Source: Chinchilla lanigera (lineage: Eukaryota > Chordata > Mammalia > Rodentia > Chinchillidae). Taken from it: 64,000 nt of DNA. The number at the start of each line of letters is the position of its first letter. Position 1 is the stretch's first letter. The stretch spans positions 9,402,248 to 9,466,247 of the forward strand of contig NW_004955476.1 in NCBI RefSeq assembly GCF_000276665.1, read 5' to 3'. Below are positions 23,860-36,077 of this stretch, one piece after another. A program made the translations under genes and the position numbers. Under the pieces are notes generated by a model that saw nothing but the letters and a program-made list of their open reading frames with translations, was not told where the DNA came from and searched no databases.

Positions 23860-25165
23860 TGCTGCTTACAAGAGTCACAAATGAAAGTAATTTGAAAAAT
23901 AAAAGAATGAAGTTTAAAAATCAGGAAAACATGTGCAAAGTAAGGCAAAATTAGCAATGTAATACCAGGGAAATTTAGGGTGACAGACAAAGTAGAGTAT
24001 CAGTCATTTTATACTAGCAATGACATTTACAGCAGTATTCAAACCGAAGAAGTCAAGAAAAACGCTCAGACATTCAAATGAAAATGAACATATGCAATTA
24101 TTGTGGGAGACATTATCACATAACCAAGTAATAAAAAAGAACATAAAATATCTGATGTATATCTATCACTGATGTAACTGTGGTCATTTATTTATACATA
24201 CAGTAGCCCACTACAAAGTTTACACCTTTCTCAGCTATCCCTGTGATAGAGGTAACGTCTGTCACGTATGTACACAATAAACATCTGCACCATTTTAAAG
24301 TAAAAATTCACACATATTATGGCAAATAATAAAATAAATTTAGATATAAATGAAAATTTATAATTTCAACCATAAGATAATCTAAAAACCACAGTCTCTT
24401 TTCCAAAATGCTATTTTACCAGATAAAGGGAAAATAATAATGATATATAACTATTTAGTAAGCAATAAAAACAATATATGTGAAAATTCACAAGATATGT
24501 TAGAATTATATTCAAAAAGTTCATAATATAAAGTGCTGATTTATTAAGGGCTAAATAGAGATACTAAACTAATAAAGCATCCTTAATAATTTATTCATAA
24601 TAATTAATAATTTATTTAAAAATACATCTAAAATTGTTCCATGGAAAATAGGTGATAGGAAATAAAGATTCTAATGGAACTAAATATTATAGAAAATAAA
24701 ACCTCAATAGAATGGTTTAAAAAGATGTTTTTGAAATTAAAAAGTAGAAGAGCAAATGACTTGCAAATAAATCTAGATTAATAAAAGTATAATACAAACC
24801 AAAGAGGAAAATTGAGCTAATACTTAACATAGACCAAATTAAGTGAGAATATATTACTCCTGTATACATTAAGAAATGCAAAAATTCAGATAAAAAGCAT
24901 AAATGTTTGAAAATAACTCTCAGATCTGAAATGGAAAAACAGAAAACATATTCTATCATTTCACAACTCATGAAATAGATCATTTTCATGCTAAATAAAA
25001 TAGTCTATACCATAAAGATATAGAAAACTAGTTAATTCATTCCATAAAGAGGAGATAAGCGTCATAATAAAGTCAGTCACCAGTAACTTAAGAAGATATA
25101 CAGCAATCTTATAATTAAAGATATAAAACTCCTAAATCAATATTAACCAATAAAATTTAACATTA
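23860..25165 (+). other. A-rich tract, possibly decayed L1 or HAL1
   Basis: About 1.3 kb strongly A-rich on the plus strand, with 'atggtttaaaaagatg', 'gaaattaaaaagtagaag' and similar words typical of the sense strand of old LINE-1 or half-L1 elements. I could not align it to a specific LINE region, so the assignment is tentative. Confidence 0.3.
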
Positions 25166-27290
25166 CGGTGCGAGAATGATCCCCGTAGCCTAGTAGCGCT
25201 GGTGCTGGAGACGGGTGATGGACATTCATTCACACAACGCCCCACGGATGGTAAGCGAGGCTGCAGGAGCCGCCCACCACCAGAACTCTCTGGCACAGAC
25301 GCTGGTCAGCAGAGCCTGGACATTTCCTGAACGCCCATCCCACCCAACCCTCCATGGACACCACCTACCTTCAAGGATCCAGATTTCCCATAAGCTTGCT
25401 GGAAATCCAGGGAGCCCAGACTCTCCAAAGTGGTGTGGCAGATAAGACCCACTCCTTTCCAACATGGAACCAGAAGGAAGGAAACTGAGGCTCTCAGAAG
25501 CCAGGGCAGCAGTAGACACGGCCCTGTGTTCGGGTTTCCTTCTTTTTGCACTGAAATCCGGCCCTATTCTGAGCAATGCTTATGTCGTATTTTCTCATAG
25601 TGCCTCCTAGAATGTTAGCTATGTACCAAACAATACATACCCAGTAACCTGAAATCTAAGGATAACAGGAAGTTCATTCTTTCAGACAACATCTTTAGGC
25701 TGTCGGGCTATTACTGAGCAACTTCAGAAGGAGTGTGCTCCTGCTATTGCAGGCGAAATGATAGGAATGCACGTGTTCGGGTCATATCCATATTATTTGG
25801 CTGAATTCACATTATTTTTCTGAATACCTGGCCATCTCCAAGGACCCGTTTCTTTTAAAATCTTCTTTAGTGATCGCTTTATCACTCACATTCCAAGTCG
25901 CCCTGGGCCGGGAGTTGTGAGATCTCTTTCTTGGTACTCACAGCCACTTCCGGACTGTTGCCCCCCCACTGCCCCCCTCCCAGGAGTCCCAGCTGACCTG
26001 AAGTGCAGGTGGATAAGTCCTAAGTCCTACCACAGCCCCCAATGTGCTCATCTCAGTTCTCCTGTATCCCACCTGCTCATTCACTGAGGAGTTTACCACC
26101 CTGGCTTACTTTTGCTCTCCCCACCTCTACTCCTGAAATCGCTCAGCATCTTTTCAGTATCTAAGTACACAGCCCACCCTGAGCGCTCCATGTCATCCAT
26201 CATCTTAACCCCTTTCATATCAGGCTACCTCTCCCACTGTGCAGCCCCCAGCTGGTCATTGCAAACAACTGTACCACTTCCAGAGTCCAGTTCCAAGAAT
26301 GCCACCCACCCACCACCATCTCCCTTTCCTGAGCCCATGTACTGAAGCCCCAGGCAGACCCCTCCCCATCCATGCAGATGCTCCGGTCCACGGCATCCGT
26401 CACCCCTTCTACTGACGACCTTCCCACCAGGTGACTCCACCCTTCTAATCCAGCTAAGATTCACAAGCCAGCATGACAGCCACACTCTGACCCTCACCCT
26501 CAACCTAATGCCCCTCCTTTCTTCTTGGTACTTAGAAATAGAGTATAAATCAGCAACCGTTACACACAATTTTCTGCCTATTCGAAAGCTACACTGTAAT
26601 AGTTGAGCAGCAGTTGGAGAAAAACACACAATCATAAATAGAATCGCTCTAAATAGAGCACTGCACAGGTGGGAAGCAGTGTGCACGTATTAAAGAATGC
26701 GTCAAGCAGTTGAGGACTCTTGGCTGTTACAAAGATGAGAGGACACTGCTATCATTACACTGGCTGAAGAAAAGAAACACCGAACATCCTCCAAAGTACA
26801 GGAAAGTTAGCTCCTCATCCCATAGACGTTATTTTTACCTGAGCATTCACGTAGGTGAAAACCCTTTTTTCTGATTCAGAATTAAATTGTATTTATGAAA
26901 GAAAAAGTATTTGGGCACAATTTTACCATGCACTGAAGCGAGGAAAGACCTGTTTTATTCCTCTGTGTCACTCACTCTTCTGCAAAGGTCACATTATTGA
27001 TGAGGCCGCCACCCCTGGTGTTTGAGTTCCCAAGCCCACCCAGGAGCTCGCCTTCGGTTTTGGGGGTCACATCTTCAGGGGATTCTGTGATAGGAGCAGG
27101 GATGCCCATGCTCAGTAATGTCTACCCAGCTGCCATGGGAATATATGTATCTTTAACTTTAAAGCTATTTTCCTTTTGTTGCTATTATCATGACACTGAT
27201 TCTCGGGCAGAGACTCATAGTTGGCTTGAGGCTGAAGAAAACAAAACTGCAAAGTAAGGTGAACGGGCGTGAATTCCGACGGAGGGATGT
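25166..27290. other. Unassigned sequence
   Basis: Mixed-composition DNA with overlapping open frames up to 153 codons (26225-26686, minus strand), none with domains. A C-rich tract lies at 25958-25980. No gene or repeat is recognised. Confidence 0.4.
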
Positions 27291-27654
27291 GTGGCTGCGC
27301 CTGGAGGGGGCGTCAGTGCAGGCGGGTGTTTATTTCTCCTGTGATACTCAACAAGGCACGTCCATCACCAAAGAAGATCTCAACAATCACGTGGACAGGA
27401 CGCGCACAGGGCCCCATTGCGACGTCTATCCACTGAGCTGATGTCACATACAACACTGTGCAGAAGAAGGGACCTATTCATAGGAGGGGGACCATCAAAA
27501 GAGGTGGGACAGTGAGCCCTGTCCCCACCCATCCTACAGTGTACATTACTACCCAGCAGTAGCTGGCCAGACAGCATGAAGGAATGACCCTGAAATCTGA
27601 AGGAAGCCTCCAGCTTGGGGAAGCACTTACTGGCTGGGGACTGTCCTACAGGAG
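27291..27654 (+). mobile_element. Probable ERVL-derived internal fragment, left part
   Basis: 'gatctcaacaatcacgtgg' followed by 'acaggac' resembles the pol/integrase region of class III (ERVL) endogenous retroviruses. No frame is intact. A segment at 27442-27467 recurs exactly at 28942-28967, on the far side of the solo LTR. The fragment is non-coding debris. Confidence 0.35.
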
Positions 27655-28033
27655 TGTCCCAGTTACTTTTCTTTCATTGCTGAAACAAAATACCTGATGC
27701 CCAAAATTAAGGAAGGAAACGTTTATTTAGCTCACAGTTTATGGAGGTTTCAGTTCATACTCGGCTGGCTCCAAGGCAGAGTGGCATATGGCAGATGAGC
27801 AACCGTTCATGGCAGCGGAAGATAGCAAAAGCAACAAGAACAAAAGGGAGGAGAGGCAGCTGGCAAGCAGCCTCTCTCTGTCCCTTACATTGTATACAAA
27901 CTACCTGCCCCAGGGCAGGTGCGGCACTCACACCCATAATTCCAACACTGGACCATGAATCAATCAAAAATCTAGAAGCCTGCCCCATGACTGCATGAGG
28001 ATCTGGGGAGACATGCAGACACAAACCATAACA
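27655..28033 (-). mobile_element. MaLR-like solo LTR, antisense, with 5-bp target-site duplication
   Basis: A 379-bp block opens with tgtcccagttac and closes with aaccataaca, giving LTR-type TG...CA ends on the minus strand. It is flanked by aggag (27650-27654) and aggac (28034-28038), a 5-bp duplication with one change. It is the inverted homologue of 40296-40673: both contain 'tggaccatgaat'/'attcatggtcca' and 'tgccatatgccactctg'-like text. There is no internal retroviral region, so it is a solo LTR, here inserted into older ERVL-like sequence. Confidence 0.85.
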
Positions 28034-29100
28034 AGGACTCACACATGCAGTGACCTAAACATGCTCTGGTGCTGTGCCCTCAGTAGCTGGAACACATGTT
28101 TTCAGAAACCAGTGGTAAGGGAGGACTGGCCCTTCTGGTCACATTCCCAGGGATTCACTTCTGACTTGTGATCCTGCTCCTAAACTTGTAGGCTTTGCTG
28201 GCTTGGGGAGCTGAGTCCCACCGCAGGGACACTTCTGCCTGGGAAGATAATCAGCCTTGGGCTGGCCTAGGGAAGCATTAGTGTTGCCTGGACACTTTGC
28301 CCTCCTCGTCCTCTGGAGAAACAAATCAATGAGAGGCACCCTAGTCACTGGCAGGACCAAAACCTGCTCCTGCACAATGGAGGGCAAGGTCTGAGACCCA
28401 GGGGCCCTGGGGGCATCTCTTAGTGCCTAGCACATCTCTTAGTGCCCAAGCGAATGCACAGTTGCAGCAGTCAGAGTCTGGTGGGGGAAGGGAACTGAGG
28501 GCTGAGCCCATCACTGTTAAAGTCCAGGTAGAACAACCCAGCTTCGCCAAAGTGCTGCTTCTCAGCTGAATTCTGAGGATCAGCTGCAGCAGAAGTTGGA
28601 GCTGGATGTGCTAAAGCTCTGAGTTCTTTGGGAGAATCCAGAAGATATCCATGCTTAAGTGCTGGACAGGCCTTCCTCTCTAGAGGCAGAGTCAAGCACA
28701 TCTCGTGGCCCTATGAGACCTGGGCACCACAGGAAGTGGCCCTCACGGAATGGCTGGATTGTGGCTTCCCCATTCCACATCTTCCAGCCTCAGCAGCCCC
28801 ATCTCCCCTCCATGTGGTAAGGGAGATCCTAGGTCACCCCTCACTCTCTTCCAGCCACAACTTTTTCATCTGCTTCCAGAGAGAGGGTGAGGCCTGGCCA
28901 CAGCGTCTTCCACACCTGACTGAGGAGCCAGAGAGCGCTGGTGTCACATACAACACTGTGCAGAAGAACGGATTCATAGGAGGGAGACCATCAAAGGAAG
29001 CCTGGCCACATGGGGTACAGGTGACACCCTGAACTGGGGGACAGGACCCTGGCTTGCTTGGGACCAACTAGAAGTCCTAGAAGGATCAGATTAGAAAGAA
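28034..29100 (+). mobile_element. ERVL-derived internal fragment, right part
   Basis: Text such as 'cccaccgcagggacac', 'ggacactttgccctcctcg', 'cctgcacaatggaggg' and 'ggcatctcttagtgcc' appears in the order of the region downstream of integrase in ERVL-type proviruses. All frames are broken by stops and indels, and no protein can be made. An 'acatctcttagtgcc' word is duplicated within 30 bp. The boundary with unique sequence near 29100 is approximate. Confidence 0.5.
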
Positions 29101-29689
29101 CCCAGCAGGGAGCCAGCATCTCCTGGGGAAAAACTGAACAAGGAGCCAATCAGAAAATCCTTTCCCCTTCTTCACCGAGAGGTGAGGGTTTCCAAGCCTA
29201 GGCGGGCAGTATTCCAAATGAATTTACTTAGGAAATAATGGCCAGACCCACAGCACACCGCCCTCTGCTTACTTCCCCCTTTCCCGCCACTCTCAACTTC
29301 CTTTCACTTTTGCTGACTGAGGATTGCACCTCTTAGTGAGATTTTCACAGACAAACTCCTCCCTCTGCTTTTTGACTAGGAAACCAGAATTAAAACACCG
29401 AAAGACCGGGGAGAGGCAGTGAAAATCTCTAAGTGACCACACTCTCAAGGAGGATACACTGCCTTAAAGAGTCTAGGTCAGATGTCAATAACCTCTTGGT
29501 CTCGCTGGGTACTAAGAATAAGATTGAATCTTCGTGTGTAAAGACTAAAAGATAGAACTTCAACTATATGTATAGCATGCAGCTATAATTTACATATGTG
29601 CACACGTACGCATGTAAAAATCAGTCCTTAGCTTACTTCAAAGTTTTTGAAGAAAGGGAGACATAATCATCCATCTGGTTACAGTGCCT
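29101..29689. other. Unassigned sequence
   Basis: No recognised repeat or gene; the first 100 bp may still be retroviral debris. Confidence 0.35.
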
Positions 29690-30110
29690 ATATAACTCTG
29701 GCCCATCAGGGTGTCTTTAAAATGAGCTGGTCAAGTTCAGCTTACACTGTTAATAAACATTCGCACAGATCAAAGGCCATTAGACTGCAGCCTTCAGGCA
29801 CAGCGTGAGCTTTTATGTAAAAGCAACAGACCTCTTAATATTCCGCATTATAAATGGAGAGCTGACAGACCCCGAACTGTAATGGCACTGCCAGGCCCGA
29901 TCTAATGACAGCGCATGAACATGACAGGAAGGAGGAGCTGACACAGCCCCATTCCTCGGAGCCGGCGCTAGGTGGAGACAGTGACTCGTGCAATGCTTCC
30001 AGACACCCTTCATGCCACTGGAGAATTCCTGTTAAACCTCTTCCATTTTTCTCTTCAGTGTGAAATGAGGTACTACTGAATAGCTGGCATTTTGAATAGA
30101 AACATTATAT
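29690..30110. promoter_or_regulatory. Candidate conserved noncoding element with TCF/LEF and homeodomain words
   Basis: A repeat-free block with 'taataaacat' at 29751-29760 (forkhead/HOX-like), 'agatcaaagg' at 29767-29776 (a TCF/LEF match on the reverse strand), 'cattaga' at 29779-29785, and 'ttttatg' at 29811-29817 (CDX/HOX-like). The motifs are known families; clustering within 70 bp is what I see. Enhancer function is inferred and unproven. Confidence 0.4.
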
Positions 30111-30365
30111 GAAATGAAACATCTCCAGTTTGGGAAAGGCCTATCTGAAAATACACACACATGCCATGCCACCCCACAGGCAATTTTATTTCAGACTGTC
30201 TTATTAACTCTGCCTCCCCATTAAAGATGAAATCCTATTTCTGATATGTTCTGAGTATCTCCCACCATGGACAAGAATATGACAGAAGTTATAAGACCCT
30301 TCTAGATTTATCTGAACCAAAAGGAACACATGTTAGTGTCATGCCTTAGTATTTTCTGTGACCCC
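30111..30365. other. Unassigned spacer
   Basis: AT-rich, repeat-free sequence between two candidate regulatory blocks. Confidence 0.4.
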
Positions 30366-30560
30366 TATCTCCTCTCCCAAAAACTAGGTGCCGAATTGAT
30401 CGCATTTACTTCATTCTGATTAATTTAGTCACAGCTTCAGAGAATGATCCATTCAATTAATCTTGTAGAGCGGCGGAAAGACTTTCCAAGCCAGTGCTCC
30501 GACGGGGCCCCAATGTCGTGGCAAAAGGAGCACTCATGCACACTGGGACAGAAAGGTATT
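30366..30560. promoter_or_regulatory. Candidate conserved noncoding element
   Basis: 'gaattgatcgcatttac', 'tgattaatttagtcac' and 'attcaattaatcttg' lie within 80 bp, next to an unexpectedly CpG-containing segment ('gagcggcggaaagac', 'ctccgacggggcccc'). AT-rich homeodomain clusters beside retained CpGs suggest constraint, but this is inference from texture. Confidence 0.35.
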
Positions 30561-32361
30561 CTTTAGCACTCTGGGACATCGATAGCAAAGTAAAACAAGA
30601 CTGAATGTCCCCCAGCTGAAAAGAGATAGTCTTTTTTATATTCTATCAGGACACAATTATATTGTTCCCAACAATGTAACGAACACAATAATAAAATGAT
30701 ACAATCTGTAATTTGGTTCTGATACCGAAAATAATAGACACGCAGGCAAATTCTGACCCAAATCAGCAGTGTTTAACCAACTCATGTGTGAAAATGATGA
30801 GAGTCATACCCCAAACTGTCAGAGAAACTCTTTAACTTTTTGCATTAACACTAGCACATATTTATTTCTTTAACTGATCACTTCTCAGTTTTTAGGATTA
30901 TCCAGACCACAAGATTATAGCGCTTGTAATTCATTTATAATTAATTAAAAATTGCATGGTTCATCAGGAACAAGAAGGCAGCATGTTATTCACATGGCAC
31001 AATAATATGGGTCATACACTGATTTTGATAGAATCTAGTTTTAAAAGACTAAGTACCTATCTTTGAAAAAAGAAGAGCAATAGATTGTATAAAAAGAGCA
31101 AACTACTTTGATGAATTTTCATAATAGCCCAACAAAATCCTGTTGATTTGCACTGTTTTGAAGCTTTCAAGGATCTAGTACTTTTTCTGTGAAATAAATC
31201 ATTCAAAATCAAACACTACACATACAAGCAGGTTAAAATCCCTGTTGAAAGGTTAAACTACCACATGCATAGCTGAATATTTGGATCTATCAAACATTCT
31301 CCAGTCTTTTACCAATACCAGTGTATAATATATTTTAAATTATATTTACTTTGCAATCTTCAGTGAATATTAAAGGCAATTTTGATATTTTATGTAAATA
31401 ATTATTTTTAGTATTTGCACTTTAAATAACTCTACCCCAATAGAAATAAGGCACTAAAGACTGGAATGTTATTAATTTGCAACCCCAAATTTACAAAGCT
31501 CAGCAACTTTTATATAATAAACATTGTTCTAGTTTATTTCTGGAATAATTTGTTCAAATTAATGAACGTAGTTATTTGTAGATCTTATACATTCCCCTTT
31601 GCTCTATCTCTTTATATTATTTTGATGATTATCAAATTACTTAAAACAGAGATCACATTTTAATGGCAGCTAAAGGCTAAGAGAGAGAAATTTATGATCA
31701 TGATCCATCTTGCACAACTGAGAATTTCTAAGAGTGAGAAATTATCTCAACAATTACACCAAAAAATAGTTATTTCATCACAATTTCCATGATTTCATTT
31801 TATACTCATTTCAAGTAAAGCTTCAAAATTAAGACCTTTAGAACAACCTAAAGTTATTTTTTAAAAGCTCAGTTATGAAGTGCGGTAGAAATATATGGTT
31901 CACTAATGATAATCACCAGCAGAATATATACTTTGAGTCTAGAAAAACAGAGATGCTGAAAGACATAAAGCCAAACGTAACACCTCTTGGAAGTTTGCCT
32001 TCTACAGTAAGCCTTTTACCTGCTCTATTTTGTTTTGGTTTTCTAGTTGGTTGGCTTCCAGGCTATTTAGATTCTGGGTACATAGAAGTAATCTATATTC
32101 AGCACTAAAAACCCATCATTATCTCCCACGAGCAGAGAATTTCACACTTGGTGTAAAAGCAAAGCTCTCTTTGTAAGTACAGTAGTGTCTACCAGGAGCA
32201 AGTTTGGAAAAAAAAATTTTTTAAAAATTTTTAAACTCCTTCCTTCAACAGCACAGCTCATGACAGAACCCACTGGAATCACTGTGTTCTTGAATATGTT
32301 TAGTTTTTCCCCTCTACGGGCCTCACAAGGTAGCTTTAGTGTCTCAGGTCTTTGGGGAAGA
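30561..32361. other. Long repeat-poor AT-rich interval
   Basis: About 1.8 kb without a recognised SINE, LTR or LINE in a window otherwise dense with repeats. TAAT-containing words cluster at 30915-30955 ('cttgtaattcatttataatt'). No coding potential. The lack of insertions is compatible with selection against them or with chance. Confidence 0.4.
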
Positions 32362-32555
32362 GCCAGGCATGATGGTGATGCCTATAATCTGAGCTACGTA
32401 GGAGGCTCAGGTCCGAGGATTGAAAGGCTGGGCTCAGCCTGGGCAACTATGCAACATGCTATCTCAAAATAAATATTTTAAAAATAAAAAAGATTAGCTC
32501 AGTGGTAGAGCACTTACCTAAGACAAGCAAGGCTCTGCGTTCAACCCCCAACAAC
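32362..32555 (+). mobile_element. B1-ID dimeric SINE, sense
   Basis: The B1 half (32362-32470: 'gccaggcatgatggtgatgc', 'ctcagcctgggcaac', 'atctcaaaataaa') joins through an A/T-rich linker to an ID half (32491-32555: 'gattagctcagtggtagagc', 'caaggctctgcgttcaaccc'). The order is B1 then ID, the same as in four other copies here. The copy is moderately diverged. Confidence 0.85.
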
Positions 32556-33311
32556 ATCCACAGAGAGGTAAGACATGGTTTTAGAGGCGATGAGGATAGC
32601 ACTTCAGAAATACTGGCCTCTAACATGATGTTCCTTGGTTTCTTTTAAAACATTTTTAAAAATCTTTAGGACTATCCTTTGGGGTGCACTCTCACAACGT
32701 GTGTGTGTGTGTAGTGCTTGTCTAGGTAAACAGTGTAATTTCAAAATACATACCAAAATATATGCTTGCTGCTGAGACACGGTGACTTACTGATAGAGAT
32801 TTAGCATACTGGAGAGTGAAGAGATCTTTACATGCTTGTTTATTGCTCAGTTGGTGCTTGAAACTATTCTTCCTGGATCTGACAGACATCACCTCAGGTT
32901 CCAGAACTGTATCTTTGCATTCCCTGTGATTGAATGTCCGTGTCCTGGTTAATTTTGTAAACCTTTCCACCCCTTCCCTAAGAATCCCCCATTCCAAGGC
33001 TGCTTGGCTGGATGCTGACAGAGGACAGTCTCCTTACTCCGCAGTTCCTTAGCACCAGGATGCGATACTGCTTCCCTGATACATCATCCTTCCCAGCATC
33101 CACGGAAACCAGCTGCCCATGCTGCCTTCAAAGCTGGGCGCTACTAACGAGGACCAACTCCAAGTCTTCCTCCAAGCACGCAGAAGAAAAAGAATGACAA
33201 TTTGTTCTTATTGTGTTAAATGTATTTGGGGGAATTTCACAGTAAAATCATAGACCAACACAAAACTAACCGCATCTTTTCTTGAACTCTTTACACTACT
33301 ACTGTGGCACT
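32556..33311. other. Unassigned sequence
   Basis: Contains a short GT run at 32699-32713. No other recognised feature. Confidence 0.4.
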
Positions 33312-33447
33312 GTAGAATGTTTTTGTTTTTTTGTTTTTTGTTTTTTGTTTTTTGTTTTTCCGGTACCGGGAATTGAACTCGCAACCTCGCACTTGCCAGG
33401 CAGGCACTGTGCCGCTGAGCTAAATCCTAAGCCCCCAGTAGAATGTT
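33312..33447 (-). mobile_element. Young ID SINE, antisense, with 10-bp target-site duplication
   Basis: The body (33322-33437) reads on the minus strand from 'gatttagctcagcggcac' through 'gcctgcctggcaag' and 'gagttcaattcccggtaccgg' to a long tail of AAAAAAC units. The target duplication gtagaatgtt is exact at 33312-33321 and 33438-33447. The long uninterrupted tail and exact duplication indicate a recent insertion. It shares the 'cggtac' 3' end and 'gcctgcctggcaag' word with the copy at 19565. Confidence 0.95.
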
Positions 33448-33732
33448 ATTTCTTTGAGTGCGAACTACTCCCCACCCCTGCCACCAGTGGAGAGGATAGA
33501 CAGGGCACCCTGAGATGGTCAATTTCATTTGCACAAAGAATGTTCACCCTCCCTTCCACATGGATTGAGATCAACAGGGGGAAGCAATGTCACATGAAGC
33601 AGAGGTGAGTAAGAAAGGCCTGGATCCAGAGGGCTTGTGGAAATCTCAGAGCAGCAATCTTGGAAGACAGGCATGGTCACCACCAGAGGATGACCATCCA
33701 GACACGTGGCACAGAGCCTGCAGAGCAGGTGG
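33448..33732. other. Unassigned sequence
   Basis: No recognised repeat or gene. Confidence 0.4.
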
Positions 33733-33836
33733 GCCACTGCCTTGGAGGCTGGTGGAGAGCAGCAGAGGGTGGAGAGGAGCAGAAGGTAGAGAGGAGCAGA
33801 GGGTGGAGAGGAGCAGAGAGTGGAGAAAGAGGTGCT
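33733..33836 (+). repeat. Purine-rich minisatellite, ~17-bp unit
   Basis: About five imperfect copies of a unit reading 'agggtggagaggagcag'. The purine strand is plus. Confidence 0.85.
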
Positions 33837-35159
33837 AGAGATCAGAGGTAGAGCCGTGTTCAGGACCCAGGTAGGCAGAAGACAAGGGAGCCGCCACACA
33901 ACCCCCAAGGGCAAGCCTGGGACCAGAGCCCGGAGCTTCTCTTGTGCGAGCCATGAACGAGAGTCCCTCAGAAGCACCACGTGTGTACCATTCTGGCAGC
34001 CTGGTCTCTATAGCATCCCATAGCAGATCCTGCACTGTGCAGGGGGAAAGACGCTTCTTCCAAGCCACCCTCTGGACCCAGTATGTCTCACAATGGTAAG
34101 GAACAGAGAAGGATCGGCAGGATGGAAATTAGAGGAGCCACATGGTCCCTGTCTGGATTGGGAGCATCCATCCAACTAGAGGGGACTTAGAACATTTAAG
34201 ATGAGCAACTCAAAGTGTGCGGTCTCCTGGGGTCTGGGATCCATGGTAGGAGATCGACGGCTCATGTTAAGGTGGTTCTGTGTGTACCCAGGGAACTACT
34301 CAGGACAGGTCCAAACAGATAGACAGTCATGACGAAGTGAGCGAGAGCTTCTCAAAGGTGCTCCCTCTTCAGAAACACCCCAGGCAGTTCTGAAGGTCTG
34401 CAGATAATCACTGAGTCCCGTGTTAGCATCAGAGGTAAGATCCCTGGAGCAGATGAGAAGGAAGACAAACGAGCAACTGAGTGGAAAAGAACATGGTGGA
34501 GGTTCCCTGTGAAAAAGGCAGGAGCAGTTACAGGGAAGAGAAATGAGGTAGGAGGGCTCCAAGGCATAGAAGAAGAAATACCAAGGCTCTTTTTTCCAGT
34601 CAGTCTTGGGAAGCCCCGCTCCAGCCTGTGTCTGGGTGCCATGGGTCCAAGGCACGGAGCCAGTGTCTGTCCTTGGGGAGTTCCAGTTTAGTGCTTGAGA
34701 CGGTCCATACTACAGGGGCTAGTGACGGAGGCGAGCCGGGCAGTTGTGGGGTGCCTGTGGGTGCTGTGGAGAACTGACCAGGGGCCACTGATCCCTCCTG
34801 AAGCCTTGGGAGTCAATGAAGAAGAAATGGGAAGCCACATCCCAGAGCAGAGTCCCGCCCTTAGGATGCCCTCCCTCTACAATCTGAAAGACTGAACTAA
34901 CCGGGATAAATTTAAAATCCAGCCAGTGAATTCCGGGTTGTCAATTCCCTTTATATTGATACCCATTGTTCTTGAATTCTATCTCAGAGGAGAAAATAAA
35001 TAAACATGTAAGATTTCCTTTACACCTAAACAAAATAATATGTCTTGGGTGACATGACAGACACCAGAAAGACCCACTAAGCAAAATCATTTGTCAAAAC
35101 TAGGTTCTAAAACCTCCTTAGGAGCAACCAATTTCCTTATGCTCAAATAAAGGTTTGTT
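33837..35159. other. Unassigned sequence
   Basis: Open frames up to 151 codons on the minus strand (33525-33980) read through the purine-rich minisatellite and are not taken as genes. No recognised repeat. Confidence 0.4.
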
Positions 35160-35632
35160 TGGTGAAGGTCATGCAAGGCTTGTTAGTCAATGAGCTGTGC
35201 TAGGCTGGGTACAAGTCTCTGAAGAGATACTCTTGTTCTAAATCCCTAGACCATGTGGACATTAATTGAGAAACCAAAATTGAACCTGGCAAATATGGTT
35301 AAAGATTTTGAGATGGGGAGACTATCTTGAATTAATTGGTGGGCCCTGTGTGTAACTCTTGTAAGAGGAAGACAGAGGAACATTCAACACGAGAGAAGAG
35401 GAAAGGAGATGTGACCCGGAAGCCCAGCACGAAGCCCCAGTGCCTGGGACGCAGCAAGATGGCTGCCACCAGAGCTAGGAGCCATGTGCTGCCCTCATGT
35501 GGCACACCAGCACTTGGATTCTACCCAGCAAGACTGATATTGCATCTCTGACATCCACAACTCTCAGAGTTGTTTTAAGCCTTCAAGTTTGGGTTAGTTT
35601 GTTATATATAGCAGCCTCAGGAAATTAATAGA
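35160..35632 (+). mobile_element. MLT1-type solo LTR (ERVL-MaLR), sense
   Basis: 'gattttgagatggggagac', 'tcttgaattaattggtgggccc', 'gtaagaggaagacagagg', 'aggagatgtgac', 'ggattctacccagcaagac', 'tctgacatccacaactctcag', 'gttgttttaagcc' and 'ttgttatatatagcagcc', ending near 'caggaaattaatag', follow the whole MLT1 consensus order. The 5' end is approximate. MLT1 insertions predate most placental splits. Confidence 0.85.
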
Positions 35633-35955
35633 TAATTTTCAAGATAAATTACAAAAATAACAATTACTGCTTCTATGCTTTGGAGTATGTTTATGACTAT
35701 AAAGATAGAAAACATTTTATAATTCATATAACATTTGTATTCTTCAGATAGTATTTTTAATATGGACTTTTGAAAGTGGTTTTGACTTCCTTTTATAAAA
35801 CAGTTTATCAAATTATAAACAAACAGCATTTGAATTTCTGTCCTGCTTTTCTTCTTTAAAAGTTTATAATTTCTGCATTATCTTTTTCATAACATAATTT
35901 TTTCTAATCATTGTTCATAGTAACCACAAAAATTCATTTAAAGATACACCATAGA
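35633..35955. other. Unassigned AT-rich sequence
   Basis: No recognised feature. Confidence 0.4.
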
Positions 35956-36077
35956 GCCAGGCATGGTGGAACATAACTATGATCCCAGCACACCAGAAGG
36001 TTGATGCAGGAAGGTCACAAGTATAAGCCCAGCCATGGCAACTTAGTGAGTTAGAGAAATCCTGTCTCGAAAAAAAT
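35956..36077 (+). mobile_element. B1 SINE, sense, diverged
   Basis: 'gccaggcatggtggaacata', 'atgatcccagcacaccag', 'aagcccagccatggcaac' and 'aatcctgtctcgaaaaaa'. A monomer with many substitutions and no ID half. Confidence 0.85.

Noticed and set aside
27291..29100. Possible functional retroviral gene
   Set aside because: Only short broken pieces resembling ERVL are readable, interrupted by stops and a solo LTR; no coding capacity remains.
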